Below, one piece after another: positions 53,371 through 63,335 of a stretch of DNA of 64,000 bases. The position numbers were made by a program, and so were the translations under genes. The first letter of the stretch is position 1. Each line of letters opens with the position of its first letter. The stretch lies in the NCBI RefSeq assembly GCF_963675585.1, contig NZ_OY776413.1, forward strand, positions 186,001 to 250,000. Reading direction: 5' to 3'. The notes beneath the pieces are model-generated. The model saw nothing but the letters and a program-made list of their open reading frames with translations, did not search any database and had not been told where the DNA came from. The DNA is from an uncultured Draconibacterium sp. Lineage in GTDB: Bacteria > Bacteroidota > Bacteroidia > Bacteroidales > Prolixibacteraceae.

Positions 53371-55149
53371 ATGAAAAAGTTAAATCAAACCAAAATACTT
53401 AGCCCCGATACTTTTCTTTCCCTGTTGTTTGGAATTGCTGTATTTGCATTTTTTGCATTTCTGTACCCTTTCCATTTGCATTACCAGGAACAGTATCAGT
53501 TGTTCTTGTTTACACCCGATTACTTTTTCCAGCACCTCGGAAAGCCGGGAGGAATATCGGATTACCTGGGAAGTTTTGTAACTCAATTTTATTTTTACAG
53601 CAAAATTGGAGCTTTGCTGATTGCAGCAATATTAACCTTTTTACAAGGTGCCGTATTTTTGGCAGCACAAAAATTAGGGGCAAAATCATACTGGGTTCCA
53701 ATCACATTTGTGCCATCAATATTATACTGGAACCTGCTTTGCGACGAAAATTACCTGGCAGGCGGAATGATTGCATTGTTCATTTTATCTGTATCAATTA
53801 GCAGCTATCTGTTTATTCGTTCCAAATTTTGGAGAAGTACAATTCTATGGCTTTTTATTCCTGTTTTATACTGGACCATTGGTGGTGCATTTCTGTTTTT
53901 TACTTTGTTTGTGGTTGTTGCTGAATGGACAAAAAAAGAGTTCACAAAAAAACAGGCTTTACTCTTTCCCATTTTGGTTTTAGCACTAACAGCCATTCTT
54001 CCTTTTATTGCCAAGGCACTTGTTTTACAATATCCGCTTCACCGATTCTGGACCGGCGTAAACTATTTCCGCTACCCGGTAAATGTACCCGTTCCAATGG
54101 GAATTATTGCCTTGTCTATTTTTCTGATTCCATTTTTACTGGCTTTTCTTTCGAACAAAATAACTACCCAAAAAACCAATTCACTGGTAATTGCCCAAGT
54201 AGTTATTTTAGTGTTTGGCGGATTCTTTTTTATCCGGAGTTCAGCCGATTTTTCGAAAGAAGAAGTGATGGCTTACGATTTTCACACGCGAATGCGACGA
54301 TGGGACCGTGTAATTGAACTTGCCGATAAAAAAAGCCCCACCGGTCCGCTATCAGTTACTTGTTTAAACCTGGCTTTGGCCAAACAAGGATTGTTATCCA
54401 ACCGAATGTTTTCGTATTACCAAAACGGAACGGGAGGTCTGATTCCTGACTTTACGCGCGACTTTACCATTCCGAGTATGACCGGTGAGGTGTATTACCA
54501 CCTTGGCCTTGTAAACACCGCTCAACGTTTTGCTTTCGAATCAATGGAAGCCCTGCCCGATTACCAAAAGAGTGCCCGCGCGATAAAACGTCTGGCCGAA
54601 ACCAACATTATTAACGGAGATTACCAGGTAGCGAAAAAATATTTACACCTTTTGCAAAAAACATTCTATTATAAAGCCTGGGCAAACAACGCCATCGAAA
54701 TTATTAAGGATGAAACAAAAATTAATCAGCACATTGAATGGGGCTGGTTGCGCAAAGCACGCATCGAAAAAGATTTTCTGTTTAGTGATATGGAAAAAGA
54801 GAACATGCTTGGTTTATTATTTACCCACAACCAGAAAAACGAAATGGCCTTTGACTATTTACTGGCAAGTTGTCTGTTAAAAAAGGACCTTCAACGATTT
54901 ATAACTTATTACCCGCTATCGAAACCGCTTAACTACAAGGTAATTCCAAAAAGTTACCAGGAAGCGCTCATTTACATTTGGGATTTAACCAACAACGATC
55001 CATCAAAAGAGATTAGTTATCCGGTAAGTAACGGAGTTAAAGCACGTTTGCAAAATTACAAGAACATTTACGGAAGTACCCGCGATGCTGAAATCCTTCA
55101 GAACAACTTTGCCGATACTTACTGGTTCTATTTACATTTCAGAAATTAA
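53371..55149 (+). CDS. DUF6057 membrane/TPR-like protein, copy 2
   Basis: A 592-residue paralogue of 50172-51899: multi-span N-terminal half with HLHYQEQYQLFLF, then the helical tail (RAIKRLAETNIINGDYQVAKKYL) ending in DTYWFYLHFRN. Spacing to the partner lipoprotein is 12 bases. Confidence 0.82.
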   Translation: MKKLNQTKILSPDTFLSLLFGIAVFAFFAFLYPFHLHYQEQYQLFLFTPDYFFQHLGKPGGISDYLGSFVTQFYFYSKIGALLIAAILTFLQGAVFLAAQKLGAKSYWVPITFVPSILYWNLLCDENYLAGGMIALFILSVSISSYLFIRSKFWRSTILWLFIPVLYWTIGGAFLFFTLFVVVAEWTKKEFTKKQALLFPILVLALTAILPFIAKALVLQYPLHRFWTGVNYFRYPVNVPVPMGIIALSIFLIPFLLAFLSNKITTQKTNSLVIAQVVILVFGGFFFIRSSADFSKEEVMAYDFHTRMRRWDRVIELADKKSPTGPLSVTCLNLALAKQGLLSNRMFSYYQNGTGGLIPDFTRDFTIPSMTGEVYYHLGLVNTAQRFAFESMEALPDYQKSARAIKRLAETNIINGDYQVAKKYLHLLQKTFYYKAWANNAIEIIKDETKINQHIEWGWLRKARIEKDFLFSDMEKENMLGLLFTHNQKNEMAFDYLLASCLLKKDLQRFITYYPLSKPLNYKVIPKSYQEALIYIWDLTNNDPSKEISYPVSNGVKARLQNYKNIYGSTRDAEILQNNFADTYWFYLHFRN

Positions 55150-55161
55150 AAAGGAGAAAGT

Positions 55162-56625
55162 ATGTACCGCATTCTATTACTAATAATTCTTTCAGGTTTA
55201 TGTATTACCTCGTGCAATCAAAAAATTGAACCCGATTCAACAAGCCAGCAAAAACCGGTTCTTTTTCCTGACTATTGCGATGTTACCATTCCGTACAACA
55301 TTTCTCCGTTAAATTTTGGGATGAAAGAAAAAGCGGCAGGAATGGCCGTAACATTTGAGGGAGCCGACGGAACAACCATTTATGTAAAAGGGAAAAACCA
55401 CATTGAAATACCTCCCAAAAAATGGGAAAAATTACTGGAGAAAAATAACGGTGCCAAAATAACAGTAAGTGTGGCCGCCCGCCAGGGAACACAGTGGCAC
55501 GCTTTTGCTCCGTTTAGTTTATATGTTAGTACTCACCCGATTGATTATGGGCTGGCTTACCGTTTAATTGCGCCGGGTTACGAAGTATACAGCAAAATGG
55601 GAATCTACCAGCGAAACCTGTCCAATTACAAGCAGGATGCAATAATCGAAAACACATTGATTACAGGCAGTTGTGTAAACTGCCACTCGTTTCGTTTAAC
55701 CAATCCCGACGATATGAGTTTGCACATTCGTGGAAAAAAAGGAGGTACAATTTTAGTTAGCGATGGCGAGGTAAAACTCTTGAATACAAAAACACCAAAA
55801 ACCATTTCCAACTTTGTATACCCATACTGGCACCCAAAAGACGATTATGTATGTTACTCGGTAAATAAAACCAAACAGGTGTTTCACGAGAAAAAAGACA
55901 AGCGCGTTGAAGTAATTGATGCCGCCTCGGATATTGTGGTGTACGACATAAAAAACAACCAGACTTTGTATTGCGACAAATTGATGTCGGAACAGGTTTT
56001 CGAAACTTTCCCTTCGTTTTCAGCCGATGGGAAATCGCTGTATTTTTGTGCCGCCGATGTAAAAGAAATGCCCGCAGAATACGAGGAAGTTCGTTATAAT
56101 TTATGCAGCATCGCATTTCATCCCGAGGATGGAACATTTGGCAATAAAATAGATACCCTGTTTAATGCGGCAGCAATCGGGAAAAGTATCACTTTCCCGC
56201 GTCCGTCGCCCGATGGTAGATACATCATGTTTACCATGGTTGATTATGGAAACTTTTCAATCTGGCACAAAGAAGCCGATTTGTATTTACTCGATTTAAA
56301 AACAGGCGAAGTAAATGCCATAGAAGCTGCCAACAGTGAGGATACCGAAAGCTATCATTCCTGGTCGTCAAACTCCCGCTGGTTTGTATTTAGCAGTCGG
56401 CGCTTAAATGGCTTGTACACGCGTCCGTTTATTTCAGGCATCGATGAGAACGGGAAAGTTGGGAAACCGTTTTTACTGCCTCAAAAAAATCCGGAGGAAT
56501 TCTACGGGCAGCTTTTGTTTTCGTACAACATTCCTGAGTTTATAAATAAAAAAGTGGATTTGAATGTGCGCACCGTTGAACACCTGACCAACACTTCGGG
56601 AACCAATGTAACACAAAGAGAATAA
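55162..56625 (+). CDS. Heme-motif/propeller lipoprotein, copy 2
   Basis: A 487-residue lipoprotein (ITSC, Cys18) with NISPLNFGM, CVNCH at residues 171-175 followed by LHIRGKKGGT, and a TolB-like propeller (FETFPSFSADGKSLYFCAA, SPDGRYIMFTMVDYGNFSIWHKEADL, SYHSWSSNSRWFVFSSRR). Second member of the module; the next DUF6057 gene starts 6 bases after it. Confidence 0.83.
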   Translation: MYRILLLIILSGLCITSCNQKIEPDSTSQQKPVLFPDYCDVTIPYNISPLNFGMKEKAAGMAVTFEGADGTTIYVKGKNHIEIPPKKWEKLLEKNNGAKITVSVAARQGTQWHAFAPFSLYVSTHPIDYGLAYRLIAPGYEVYSKMGIYQRNLSNYKQDAIIENTLITGSCVNCHSFRLTNPDDMSLHIRGKKGGTILVSDGEVKLLNTKTPKTISNFVYPYWHPKDDYVCYSVNKTKQVFHEKKDKRVEVIDAASDIVVYDIKNNQTLYCDKLMSEQVFETFPSFSADGKSLYFCAADVKEMPAEYEEVRYNLCSIAFHPEDGTFGNKIDTLFNAAAIGKSITFPRPSPDGRYIMFTMVDYGNFSIWHKEADLYLLDLKTGEVNAIEAANSEDTESYHSWSSNSRWFVFSSRRLNGLYTRPFISGIDENGKVGKPFLLPQKNPEEFYGQLLFSYNIPEFINKKVDLNVRTVEHLTNTSGTNVTQRE

Positions 56626-56631
56626 CAAGGT

Positions 56632-58431
56632 ATGAACGAAGTTAAAAACATCCGGATCTCCCAGATTATTAACCTGCTTTTTTTTGCTGCACTGGTGGTT
56701 TTTTGGGGATTTTTTTACTCTGCCCACCTGGTTCAGAAAGAACAGATGCAATTGTTTTTACTGTCATTCGGGTACCTCAAAGAGCACCTCGCCTACCAGG
56801 GAGGATTTGCAGTTTATCTGGGCGAATTTTTTTCGCAGTTTTTCCTTTTCAAATGGATTGCTGTGGTTTTAACTTCCTTTTTTATTTATCAGATTAGCTA
56901 TGCCACACAGAAAGTACTAGCACAACTATTTAAAGCCAACTTATTTCTACTGGCTTATGTCCCGGCAATTGTTTATCATTTTCTTTTACTCGATAAATAT
57001 TACCAATTGTCAGGTATTATTGCAGTCGGGCTTGGAATTTGGACCCTTTCTTTTTATCTGATGATTAAACAACCTTTACGAAGATATTTAGGCGGTTTGA
57101 CGCTAATAATTGGAAGCTACTGGCTTTTGGGAGGAGCCTACATTCTGCTACTTTTATCCATAATTATTATTGAAGTAATTCTGCAATTCCGAAACACAAT
57201 TAAAAAACCTGGTATTCAAAAGGTAATTGCAGTGGTTTCCGTTTATCTGTTTGTGGGAATACTCACTCCCCTGCTCTGCCGAAAGTTTTTTCTGATTGAC
57301 ACCATGCTTCGCAGTTATATTTCAGCTGCCTATTACCAATTCAGCTTTTTGTTACCTACTCCCCTGCTTATGGTTTTTCTGTCGCTTCCCATCCTGATTC
57401 TGGTGTATGTTTTTAAACAAAAACTTATATCGGTAAAAGCACTTAAACCAGTACAGGTTATTTTTGCTTTTGTACTGGTTATCGGATTTGTTTGGGGATC
57501 GAACAAGCTGGCTGATTTTAATGAAGAAACCGAGCTGAATTATGAAAATCTGGTCAATCAGCAAAAGTGGGAACAAATTATTTCGCTGGCTGAACAAAAA
57601 ACGCCAGAAGGCAGAAAAGGGAAACTGGCGCTTTCGCTGGCATTGGCAAAAACCGGACAGATGGCAAATCGTTTATTTGCATTCAGTCCTTCGGTTAACG
57701 ACTTTTTTATTCCCTTTAATATACACGGCATGGCGCCTTTAATTGCCAACGAACCTTATTTTTATCTGGGCCTTTCCAACTTTTCAAAAATGTTGTGTAT
57801 TGAAACCATAGAATCTACACCCGACGAAAAAAGTCCTGTTCGTGTGGTAAAACGTTTTGCCGAAAATTGTATAATTGACGGTCAGTATGCTGTTGCCGAA
57901 AAACAGTTGCGCTATCTCAAAAAAACATTGTTCTACAGTACCTGGGCTAAAAATGCCCAAAATGTCATTCACAATGAAGTGTTGTTTAACGAACATCCAC
58001 TTTGGAAAAAATTAAGAAGCCAAAAGGTAAAAGATGACTTCTATTTTCAATTTGAGCGAAACGATTTGGCGCTTGTTTCGCTGCTCCGTAGCAATCCTCA
58101 AAATAAAATGGCCTACGAATACCTGATGTGCTGGTATTTGTTGCACAAAGATTTTGATGAATTTCTGAAATATTTACCACTTACAAATACAATGGAATAC
58201 GCTGTGTTGCCACAGGCTTTTCAGGAAGCCATTGTATATATAAAAACACTTTTCCCCGAAGTTCCCGAAGGTTTGAATGAATACAAAATTGATCAGGAAG
58301 TGAACACAAACCTGAACAAATATGCTGAAGAATTTCAACAGGGAGGTTTTAACAATCCGGAAGAAATGAAAAAAAGATTTGAGGAAACGTACTGGTATTA
58401 TGTACATTTTACAAAACTGGAAGATGAATAA
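56632..58431 (+). CDS. DUF6057 membrane/TPR-like protein, copy 3
   Basis: A 599-residue paralogue with HLVQKEQMQLFLL in the N-terminal membrane half, KRFAENCIIDGQYAVAEKQL in the helical tail, and ETYWYYVHFTK at the end. Its last codons overlap the start of the third heme/propeller gene by 8 bases, so the two are translationally coupled. Confidence 0.82.
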   Translation: MNEVKNIRISQIINLLFFAALVVFWGFFYSAHLVQKEQMQLFLLSFGYLKEHLAYQGGFAVYLGEFFSQFFLFKWIAVVLTSFFIYQISYATQKVLAQLFKANLFLLAYVPAIVYHFLLLDKYYQLSGIIAVGLGIWTLSFYLMIKQPLRRYLGGLTLIIGSYWLLGGAYILLLLSIIIIEVILQFRNTIKKPGIQKVIAVVSVYLFVGILTPLLCRKFFLIDTMLRSYISAAYYQFSFLLPTPLLMVFLSLPILILVYVFKQKLISVKALKPVQVIFAFVLVIGFVWGSNKLADFNEETELNYENLVNQQKWEQIISLAEQKTPEGRKGKLALSLALAKTGQMANRLFAFSPSVNDFFIPFNIHGMAPLIANEPYFYLGLSNFSKMLCIETIESTPDEKSPVRVVKRFAENCIIDGQYAVAEKQLRYLKKTLFYSTWAKNAQNVIHNEVLFNEHPLWKKLRSQKVKDDFYFQFERNDLALVSLLRSNPQNKMAYEYLMCWYLLHKDFDEFLKYLPLTNTMEYAVLPQAFQEAIVYIKTLFPEVPEGLNEYKIDQEVNTNLNKYAEEFQQGGFNNPEEMKKRFEETYWYYVHFTKLEDE

Positions 58432-59896
58432 CGTAAAGCTATTATTGATATTAATACTTTTTGGAGCTGTTTCTTGTACAAACAAAAAGCCAGCAAACTT
58501 TACCGAAACAGGTGTACTTCCTGAAATTTTTCCGGAGTATGCTGAAACTACAATACCATTCAACATAGCTCCTTTAAACTTTGGAGTTGAAGAAAATTGT
58601 GAGCAGCTTTTTGTTTCAGTAAAAGGACAAGCCGGACTACTTGAGCAAACATTTAAAGGAAACAAAACCGACTGGCCACTGAAGATCTGGAGCAACTTTT
58701 TGGAAAACAACAAAGGCGACAGCATTACTTTTACAATTTATACGTCTGAAAATAACAACTGGCTAAAATACAAACCATTCAATTTCTTTGTTTCACCCGA
58801 TGCGATTGATGAGTACCTGATGTACCGCCTCATCAGTCCGGCGTATCAAACCTGGAATAAAATGGGACTTTATCAACGACAGCTGTCCGGTTTTAAAGAG
58901 GAGACGATTCTTGACAATACCATTATGCCGCATTCGTGTATGAACTGTCATTCCATGGCCGCAAACAATCCCGACAACATGGTTTTTCACATTCGCGAAA
59001 ACAATTCGGGAACAATTCTGATAAAAGATGGCAAAGTAGAAAAACTGGTTTCGAAAAAACCCACCGAATTTAAAAGTGTTTCGTTTCCGTACTGGCACCC
59101 TTCAGCCAAGTACATTGCTTTTTCGATCAATAAAGTTCGTCAGGTTTTCCCGGCAAGCGGTACAGAACGTGCACATGCTTTCGATATGGGTTCCGACATG
59201 GTAATTTACGATGTTGAGAAAAGCGAATATTTTACATCGCCGCTATTGTATGCCGAAGATGCATTTGAAGCATTTCCATGCTTTTCGAACGATGGAAAAA
59301 CGCTCTATTTTGTAACGGCTAAGGCTGCTCCAATGCCCAAAGAAATCAGAAACATAAAATACAGTCTTTGCTCCGTTGCTTTTGATCCGGAAACCGGAAC
59401 AATTGGCGAAAAAACAGATACTTTAATTTCATCATTGGTAACCGGAAAAAGTGTGACCATGCCGCGTATTTCACCCGATGGGAAACACATTGTAGTAACT
59501 CAGTCGAATTACGGCAATTTTCCGGCTTACAACGAGGAGGCCGATTTATACATGTACAACACAACTGATTCGTCGTATGTGCGACTCGATGCATTAAACA
59601 GCAACCAGGTTGAAAGTTATCATTCGTGGTCGTCGAATGGCAAATGGTTGGTTTTTAGCAGTCGCCGAATAGATGGACTATATATGAATGCTTTTATTGC
59701 CCACATCAACGAAGATGGCAGTCAGGGCAAACCCTTTTTACTTCCACAGCAGGATGCCGATTTTTACAAGTCGTTTCTATTTTCGTTTAATATTCCAGAA
59801 TTTGCCATAAAACCTGTTCCGGTGGATGCATACGACATTGAAAAAGTGGCTAAAAAATCGGAGGGAGGAAAAGTAAAGTTTGATACAACTCATTAG
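58424..59896 (+). CDS. Heme-motif/propeller lipoprotein, copy 3
   Basis: A 490-residue lipoprotein (AVSC, Cys18; start at the ATG at 58424, not the upstream frame start). NIAPLNFGV, CMNCH at residues 172-176, FHIRENNSGT, and the propeller with SYHSWSSNGKWLVFSSRR. It preserves the heme motif but its post-motif basic stretch (ENN rather than GKK) is diverged, suggesting some functional change. It completes the third module. Confidence 0.83.
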   Translation: MNNVKLLLILILFGAVSCTNKKPANFTETGVLPEIFPEYAETTIPFNIAPLNFGVEENCEQLFVSVKGQAGLLEQTFKGNKTDWPLKIWSNFLENNKGDSITFTIYTSENNNWLKYKPFNFFVSPDAIDEYLMYRLISPAYQTWNKMGLYQRQLSGFKEETILDNTIMPHSCMNCHSMAANNPDNMVFHIRENNSGTILIKDGKVEKLVSKKPTEFKSVSFPYWHPSAKYIAFSINKVRQVFPASGTERAHAFDMGSDMVIYDVEKSEYFTSPLLYAEDAFEAFPCFSNDGKTLYFVTAKAAPMPKEIRNIKYSLCSVAFDPETGTIGEKTDTLISSLVTGKSVTMPRISPDGKHIVVTQSNYGNFPAYNEEADLYMYNTTDSSYVRLDALNSNQVESYHSWSSNGKWLVFSSRRIDGLYMNAFIAHINEDGSQGKPFLLPQQDADFYKSFLFSFNIPEFAIKPVPVDAYDIEKVAKKSEGGKVKFDTTH

Positions 59897-59986
59897 AGCA
59901 TCCTTTTCGCATCAAATTAATAAGCCTTGAATTGTAAACACTTTTCAGGAAATCTTTTTATACTTGTAAGACTAAACTTAACATCT

Positions 59987-60865
59987 ATGAAAAAGGTATT
60001 CTTTTGGTTTCTGGCCATTGTTATTACACTCTCTGCCGTTATTTACCAACGAAAAACCGGCCCTACTTACGACAAAAAAATGGAAATAAGTGCCAACAAC
60101 AGCACTTACAGTTTACAACTCATCAGAAGTATTGAAATTGGCAGCAATACACCTGTAAAACTGGCTATCACAGACCAAACGATTTCAGCAAAACTATATT
60201 ACAAACGATTTCTCACCAACGATGCGTACCAGGTGGCTGACTTTGAGTACAAAGTAAAACCTGTGGATTCGTACATTATGAACAAGGTTTTTGGAATCAC
60301 CCAGGAAGAAGGATGGTTTGCAAATGTTCCCGAACAGGGAATGGCCGGAAAAATACAGTACTATTTTGAAGTAAGCGACGCGAAAGGAACAAAAACCTAT
60401 CTGCAGGAAGAGCCGGTGGTTATTCGTTTTAAAGGAGCTGTTCCTTCGAAGGTGCTGGCACCCCATATTTTCTTTATGTTTTTTGCCATGTTGCTCGGTA
60501 ACCTTGCCGGTATTTTGGCTGTTTTTAAACAAAAGAGATTTAAATTTTATACCAACCTGACTTTGATTACCTTATTTATTGGCGGGCTGATTTTGGGTCC
60601 CTGGGTACAATATTACGCTTTTGGCGAAGCATGGGCCGGTGTGCCTTTTGCCTGGGATTTAACCGACAATAAAACATTGCTGGCTTTTATATTTTGGCTG
60701 CTGGCTTTTGTTATGAACCGAAAAAAGGAACGCCCGGTTTATACCATTGTGGCTTCAATTGTTATGCTGCTTATCTATTCAATTCCGCATAGTATGTACG
60801 GTTCGCAGCTCGATCCGGAAACCGGAGAAATAATACAGGGTTGGATTCATCTGTTTTTTATATAA
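59987..60865 (+). CDS. Membrane protein with periplasmic beta domain
   Basis: A protein of about 292 residues (start at ATG 59987). One N-terminal helix (KKVFFWFLAIVITLSAVIYQ), a periplasmic beta-sandwich of about 130 residues (VKLAITDQTISAKLYYKRF; GKIQYYFEVSDAKGTKTYL), then four membrane helices and a short tail (GSQLDPETGEIIQGWIHLFFI). No family recognised. It follows the third module in the same direction after about 90 bases and may belong to the same system. Confidence 0.65.
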   Translation: MKKVFFWFLAIVITLSAVIYQRKTGPTYDKKMEISANNSTYSLQLIRSIEIGSNTPVKLAITDQTISAKLYYKRFLTNDAYQVADFEYKVKPVDSYIMNKVFGITQEEGWFANVPEQGMAGKIQYYFEVSDAKGTKTYLQEEPVVIRFKGAVPSKVLAPHIFFMFFAMLLGNLAGILAVFKQKRFKFYTNLTLITLFIGGLILGPWVQYYAFGEAWAGVPFAWDLTDNKTLLAFIFWLLAFVMNRKKERPVYTIVASIVMLLIYSIPHSMYGSQLDPETGEIIQGWIHLFFI

Positions 60866-61007
60866 AGACCGAATTATTTGGGAAGTAACTTACAAGTTTC
60901 ACATAAATGTAACTATTACCGAATCAGCATAATCCAATCGTTCTTCCATAATAAAATGTTTTTTTGAACAAGCAATATCAATCACTTTTTTATCATTTCG
61001 AAATTTT

Positions 61008-61015
61008 TAATTTTG
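61008..61015 (+). promoter_or_regulatory. -7 promoter box for GH92 gene
   Basis: TAATTTTG matches TAnnTTTG, 35 bases before the ATG at 61050. Confidence 0.55.
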
Positions 61016-61049
61016 AATTTCCTAAAGAACAAACTAACGAACTAGTGTA

Positions 61050-63284
61050 ATGAGATACCTATTTTTTTTCCTCTTATTAATCCTGTTTTCCTGCTCTCAA
61101 ACTCCGCAAAAAAATTACATCGATTACATCGATCCGCTAATTGGAACCGGTCCTGCAACAACCCTTGCGGCAAAACAACACCCCGGCGACCATGTTAGCA
61201 ACGGACAAACAATACCGGCAGTAACGGCTCCTTTTGGAATGACACAATGGACTCCGCAGGTTTACAATACCGAAGAAAAATGTTTGGCACCATATTACCA
61301 GGGGCGCACAGTTGCCCAGGGTTTTAGAGGCACACACTGGCTCAGCGGCTCGTGTACACAAGACTATGGCTCTTTTACAGTTTGCCCGTCGCGTTTTACC
61401 AATAATTTCCGGTTTTTACCTTTTCAGCGTTACACCATGTTTTTGTTTAAAACAGAAAATGCAACTCCTGCATATATGTCGTTTCTGTTTCCCGAGTTAA
61501 ATGTGATGACTGAAATTACCGGAACAAAACGTTGTGGATTCTTTCGCTTTTCGTGGCTGGAAGAAAAACAACCGGCTGTGATAATTGATGTTAACAGCGA
61601 CACCAATGAAGGCTACATAAAAATTGACCTGGAAAAGAATGAGATTTACGGTTACAATCCTGTAAATCGAATTTACCAGGGACAGGGCGAACCGGCAGGA
61701 ATCTCAGGCTATTTTGTTGCCCGCTTCGATAAGGAATTTGTAAAATACGGAACCATTGGCAATTTTAATCGTGAAGAAAATGCAACAGAGGTTCATAACA
61801 TTCAAAATGTGGGAGCTTATGTAACCTTTGCAGTACCCGACAATGCACCGGTAAAAATGAAAGTGGGAACCTCGTTTACCAGTATCGAAAATGCGCGTAA
61901 AAACCTCGACGCAGAAATTCCACACTGGGATTTTGAAACCACAAAACAAGAGCTCGAGAATACCTGGAACGAAAAATTGGGAAGCATTGATGTAGAAACT
62001 GAAGATGAAGGTGAACTAACCAAGTTTTATACTTCGATGTATCACAGCCTTTTTCATCCGCGTTTGTACAGCGATGTAAACGGTGATTATCCTACATTTG
62101 CCCAGGACTACAAAATAGAAAACGCAAGTGATTTTGACTACTATGGCGACTTTTCGAACTGGGATATTTTTAGAGCGCAAATGCCTTTGCTTAGTTTAAT
62201 TGCACCAAAAGAATACAACGACATGGTAAAATCACTGGTTGTTCAGGCAGAACAAGGCAACTGGCTTCCAATTTTCCCGATGTGGAATAACTATACTTCG
62301 GCAATGATTGGCGACCACAGCACTTCAATTCTCACTGATGCAGCCATGAAAGGTTTTGATTTCGACCTTGAGAAAGCATACAAATACATGCGTAAAAATG
62401 CTTTTGAAACACCTGAAAATGTGGATGAATACATTGATGGCAAAGGACGACGCGCCCTGACCTCTTACCTCGAGTTTGGTTACATTCCGTTGGAAGATGA
62501 AGTTGAAGACGCCTTTCACAAGCAGGAACAGGTATCCAGAACACTGGAATATGCCTACAATGACTGGTGCGTGGCTCAAATGGCAAAAAAACTGGATAAA
62601 ACCGATGATTTTTTGGAACTTTCTGCCCGTGCATTAAACTACACAAATGTATTTGACGAAAGCAAAGGATGGATGAACGGCCGTTTTGGCGATGGTACTT
62701 TTGTTGAGGATTTTGATCCGACAAAAGAACACAGCTTTATTACCGAAGGTACTTCAAAACAGTATTCTTGGTTTGTTCCGCACGATGTTGAAGGATTAAT
62801 GGCCTTAATGGGTGGAGAAGAACAATTTTCGTCTAAACTGAACGATTTAATTGATAAGAAAGAATACTGGCACGGCAACGAACCAAGCCATCAGATTCCA
62901 TTTTATTTTAACTACACCGGCCAGTGGGATAAAACACAAAAAACAGTTAAAAATATTCTTCGTACCGAATACGGTCTTGAACCCGGTGGACTTTCGGGAA
63001 ATGATGATGCCGGGCAAATGTCGGCCTGGTACATTTTTGGTGCCATGGGTTTTTACCCAACCTGTCCGGGAAGTAACGAGTACCAGTTGTCTTCTCCCAT
63101 TTTTGAGAAGATTACACTTAATTTGGACAAAGAATATTATCCGGGAGGGAAGTTTGTTATCAGCGGAAAAGAAGCCGGATTACAAACGATCTTTAGTAAA
63201 GTAAAATTAAACGGGAAGGAGAATTCCACTTCTTTCTCTCATTCGGATATTCAAAAAGGAGGCAAATTAGAATTTTTGAAATAA
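61050..63284 (+). CDS. GH92 alpha-mannosidase lipoprotein
   Basis: A 744-residue lipoprotein (LFSC, Cys15) of glycoside hydrolase family 92. DPLIGTGPATT and VTAPFGMTQWTPQ near the start, FRGTHWLSGSCTQDYG, SMYHSLFHPRLYSDVNGDYP, YYGDFSNWDIFRAQMPLLSL, and GNDDAGQMSAWYIFGAMGFYP are diagnostic; the catalytic acid is expected in the Glu/Asp-rich calcium-dependent (alpha/alpha)6 half. GH92 enzymes cleave alpha-mannosides of N-glycans or yeast mannan. With GH29 and the SusCD operons this supports use of mannose- and fucose-bearing glycans. Confidence 0.95.
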   Translation: MRYLFFFLLLILFSCSQTPQKNYIDYIDPLIGTGPATTLAAKQHPGDHVSNGQTIPAVTAPFGMTQWTPQVYNTEEKCLAPYYQGRTVAQGFRGTHWLSGSCTQDYGSFTVCPSRFTNNFRFLPFQRYTMFLFKTENATPAYMSFLFPELNVMTEITGTKRCGFFRFSWLEEKQPAVIIDVNSDTNEGYIKIDLEKNEIYGYNPVNRIYQGQGEPAGISGYFVARFDKEFVKYGTIGNFNREENATEVHNIQNVGAYVTFAVPDNAPVKMKVGTSFTSIENARKNLDAEIPHWDFETTKQELENTWNEKLGSIDVETEDEGELTKFYTSMYHSLFHPRLYSDVNGDYPTFAQDYKIENASDFDYYGDFSNWDIFRAQMPLLSLIAPKEYNDMVKSLVVQAEQGNWLPIFPMWNNYTSAMIGDHSTSILTDAAMKGFDFDLEKAYKYMRKNAFETPENVDEYIDGKGRRALTSYLEFGYIPLEDEVEDAFHKQEQVSRTLEYAYNDWCVAQMAKKLDKTDDFLELSARALNYTNVFDESKGWMNGRFGDGTFVEDFDPTKEHSFITEGTSKQYSWFVPHDVEGLMALMGGEEQFSSKLNDLIDKKEYWHGNEPSHQIPFYFNYTGQWDKTQKTVKNILRTEYGLEPGGLSGNDDAGQMSAWYIFGAMGFYPTCPGSNEYQLSSPIFEKITLNLDKEYYPGGKFVISGKEAGLQTIFSKVKLNGKENSTSFSHSDIQKGGKLEFLK

Positions 63285-63286
63285 AA

Positions 63287-63313
63287 AAAGAGACACACCC
63301 GGTGTGTCTCTTT
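63287..63313. terminator. Bidirectional terminator between GH92 and DUF4861 genes
   Basis: AAAGAGACACAC pairs with GTGTGTCTCTTT (12 bp) around a tight loop, with A/T tails on both sides. Confidence 0.85.
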
Positions 63314-63335
63314 CACATATAGAACGCTTGTATTA

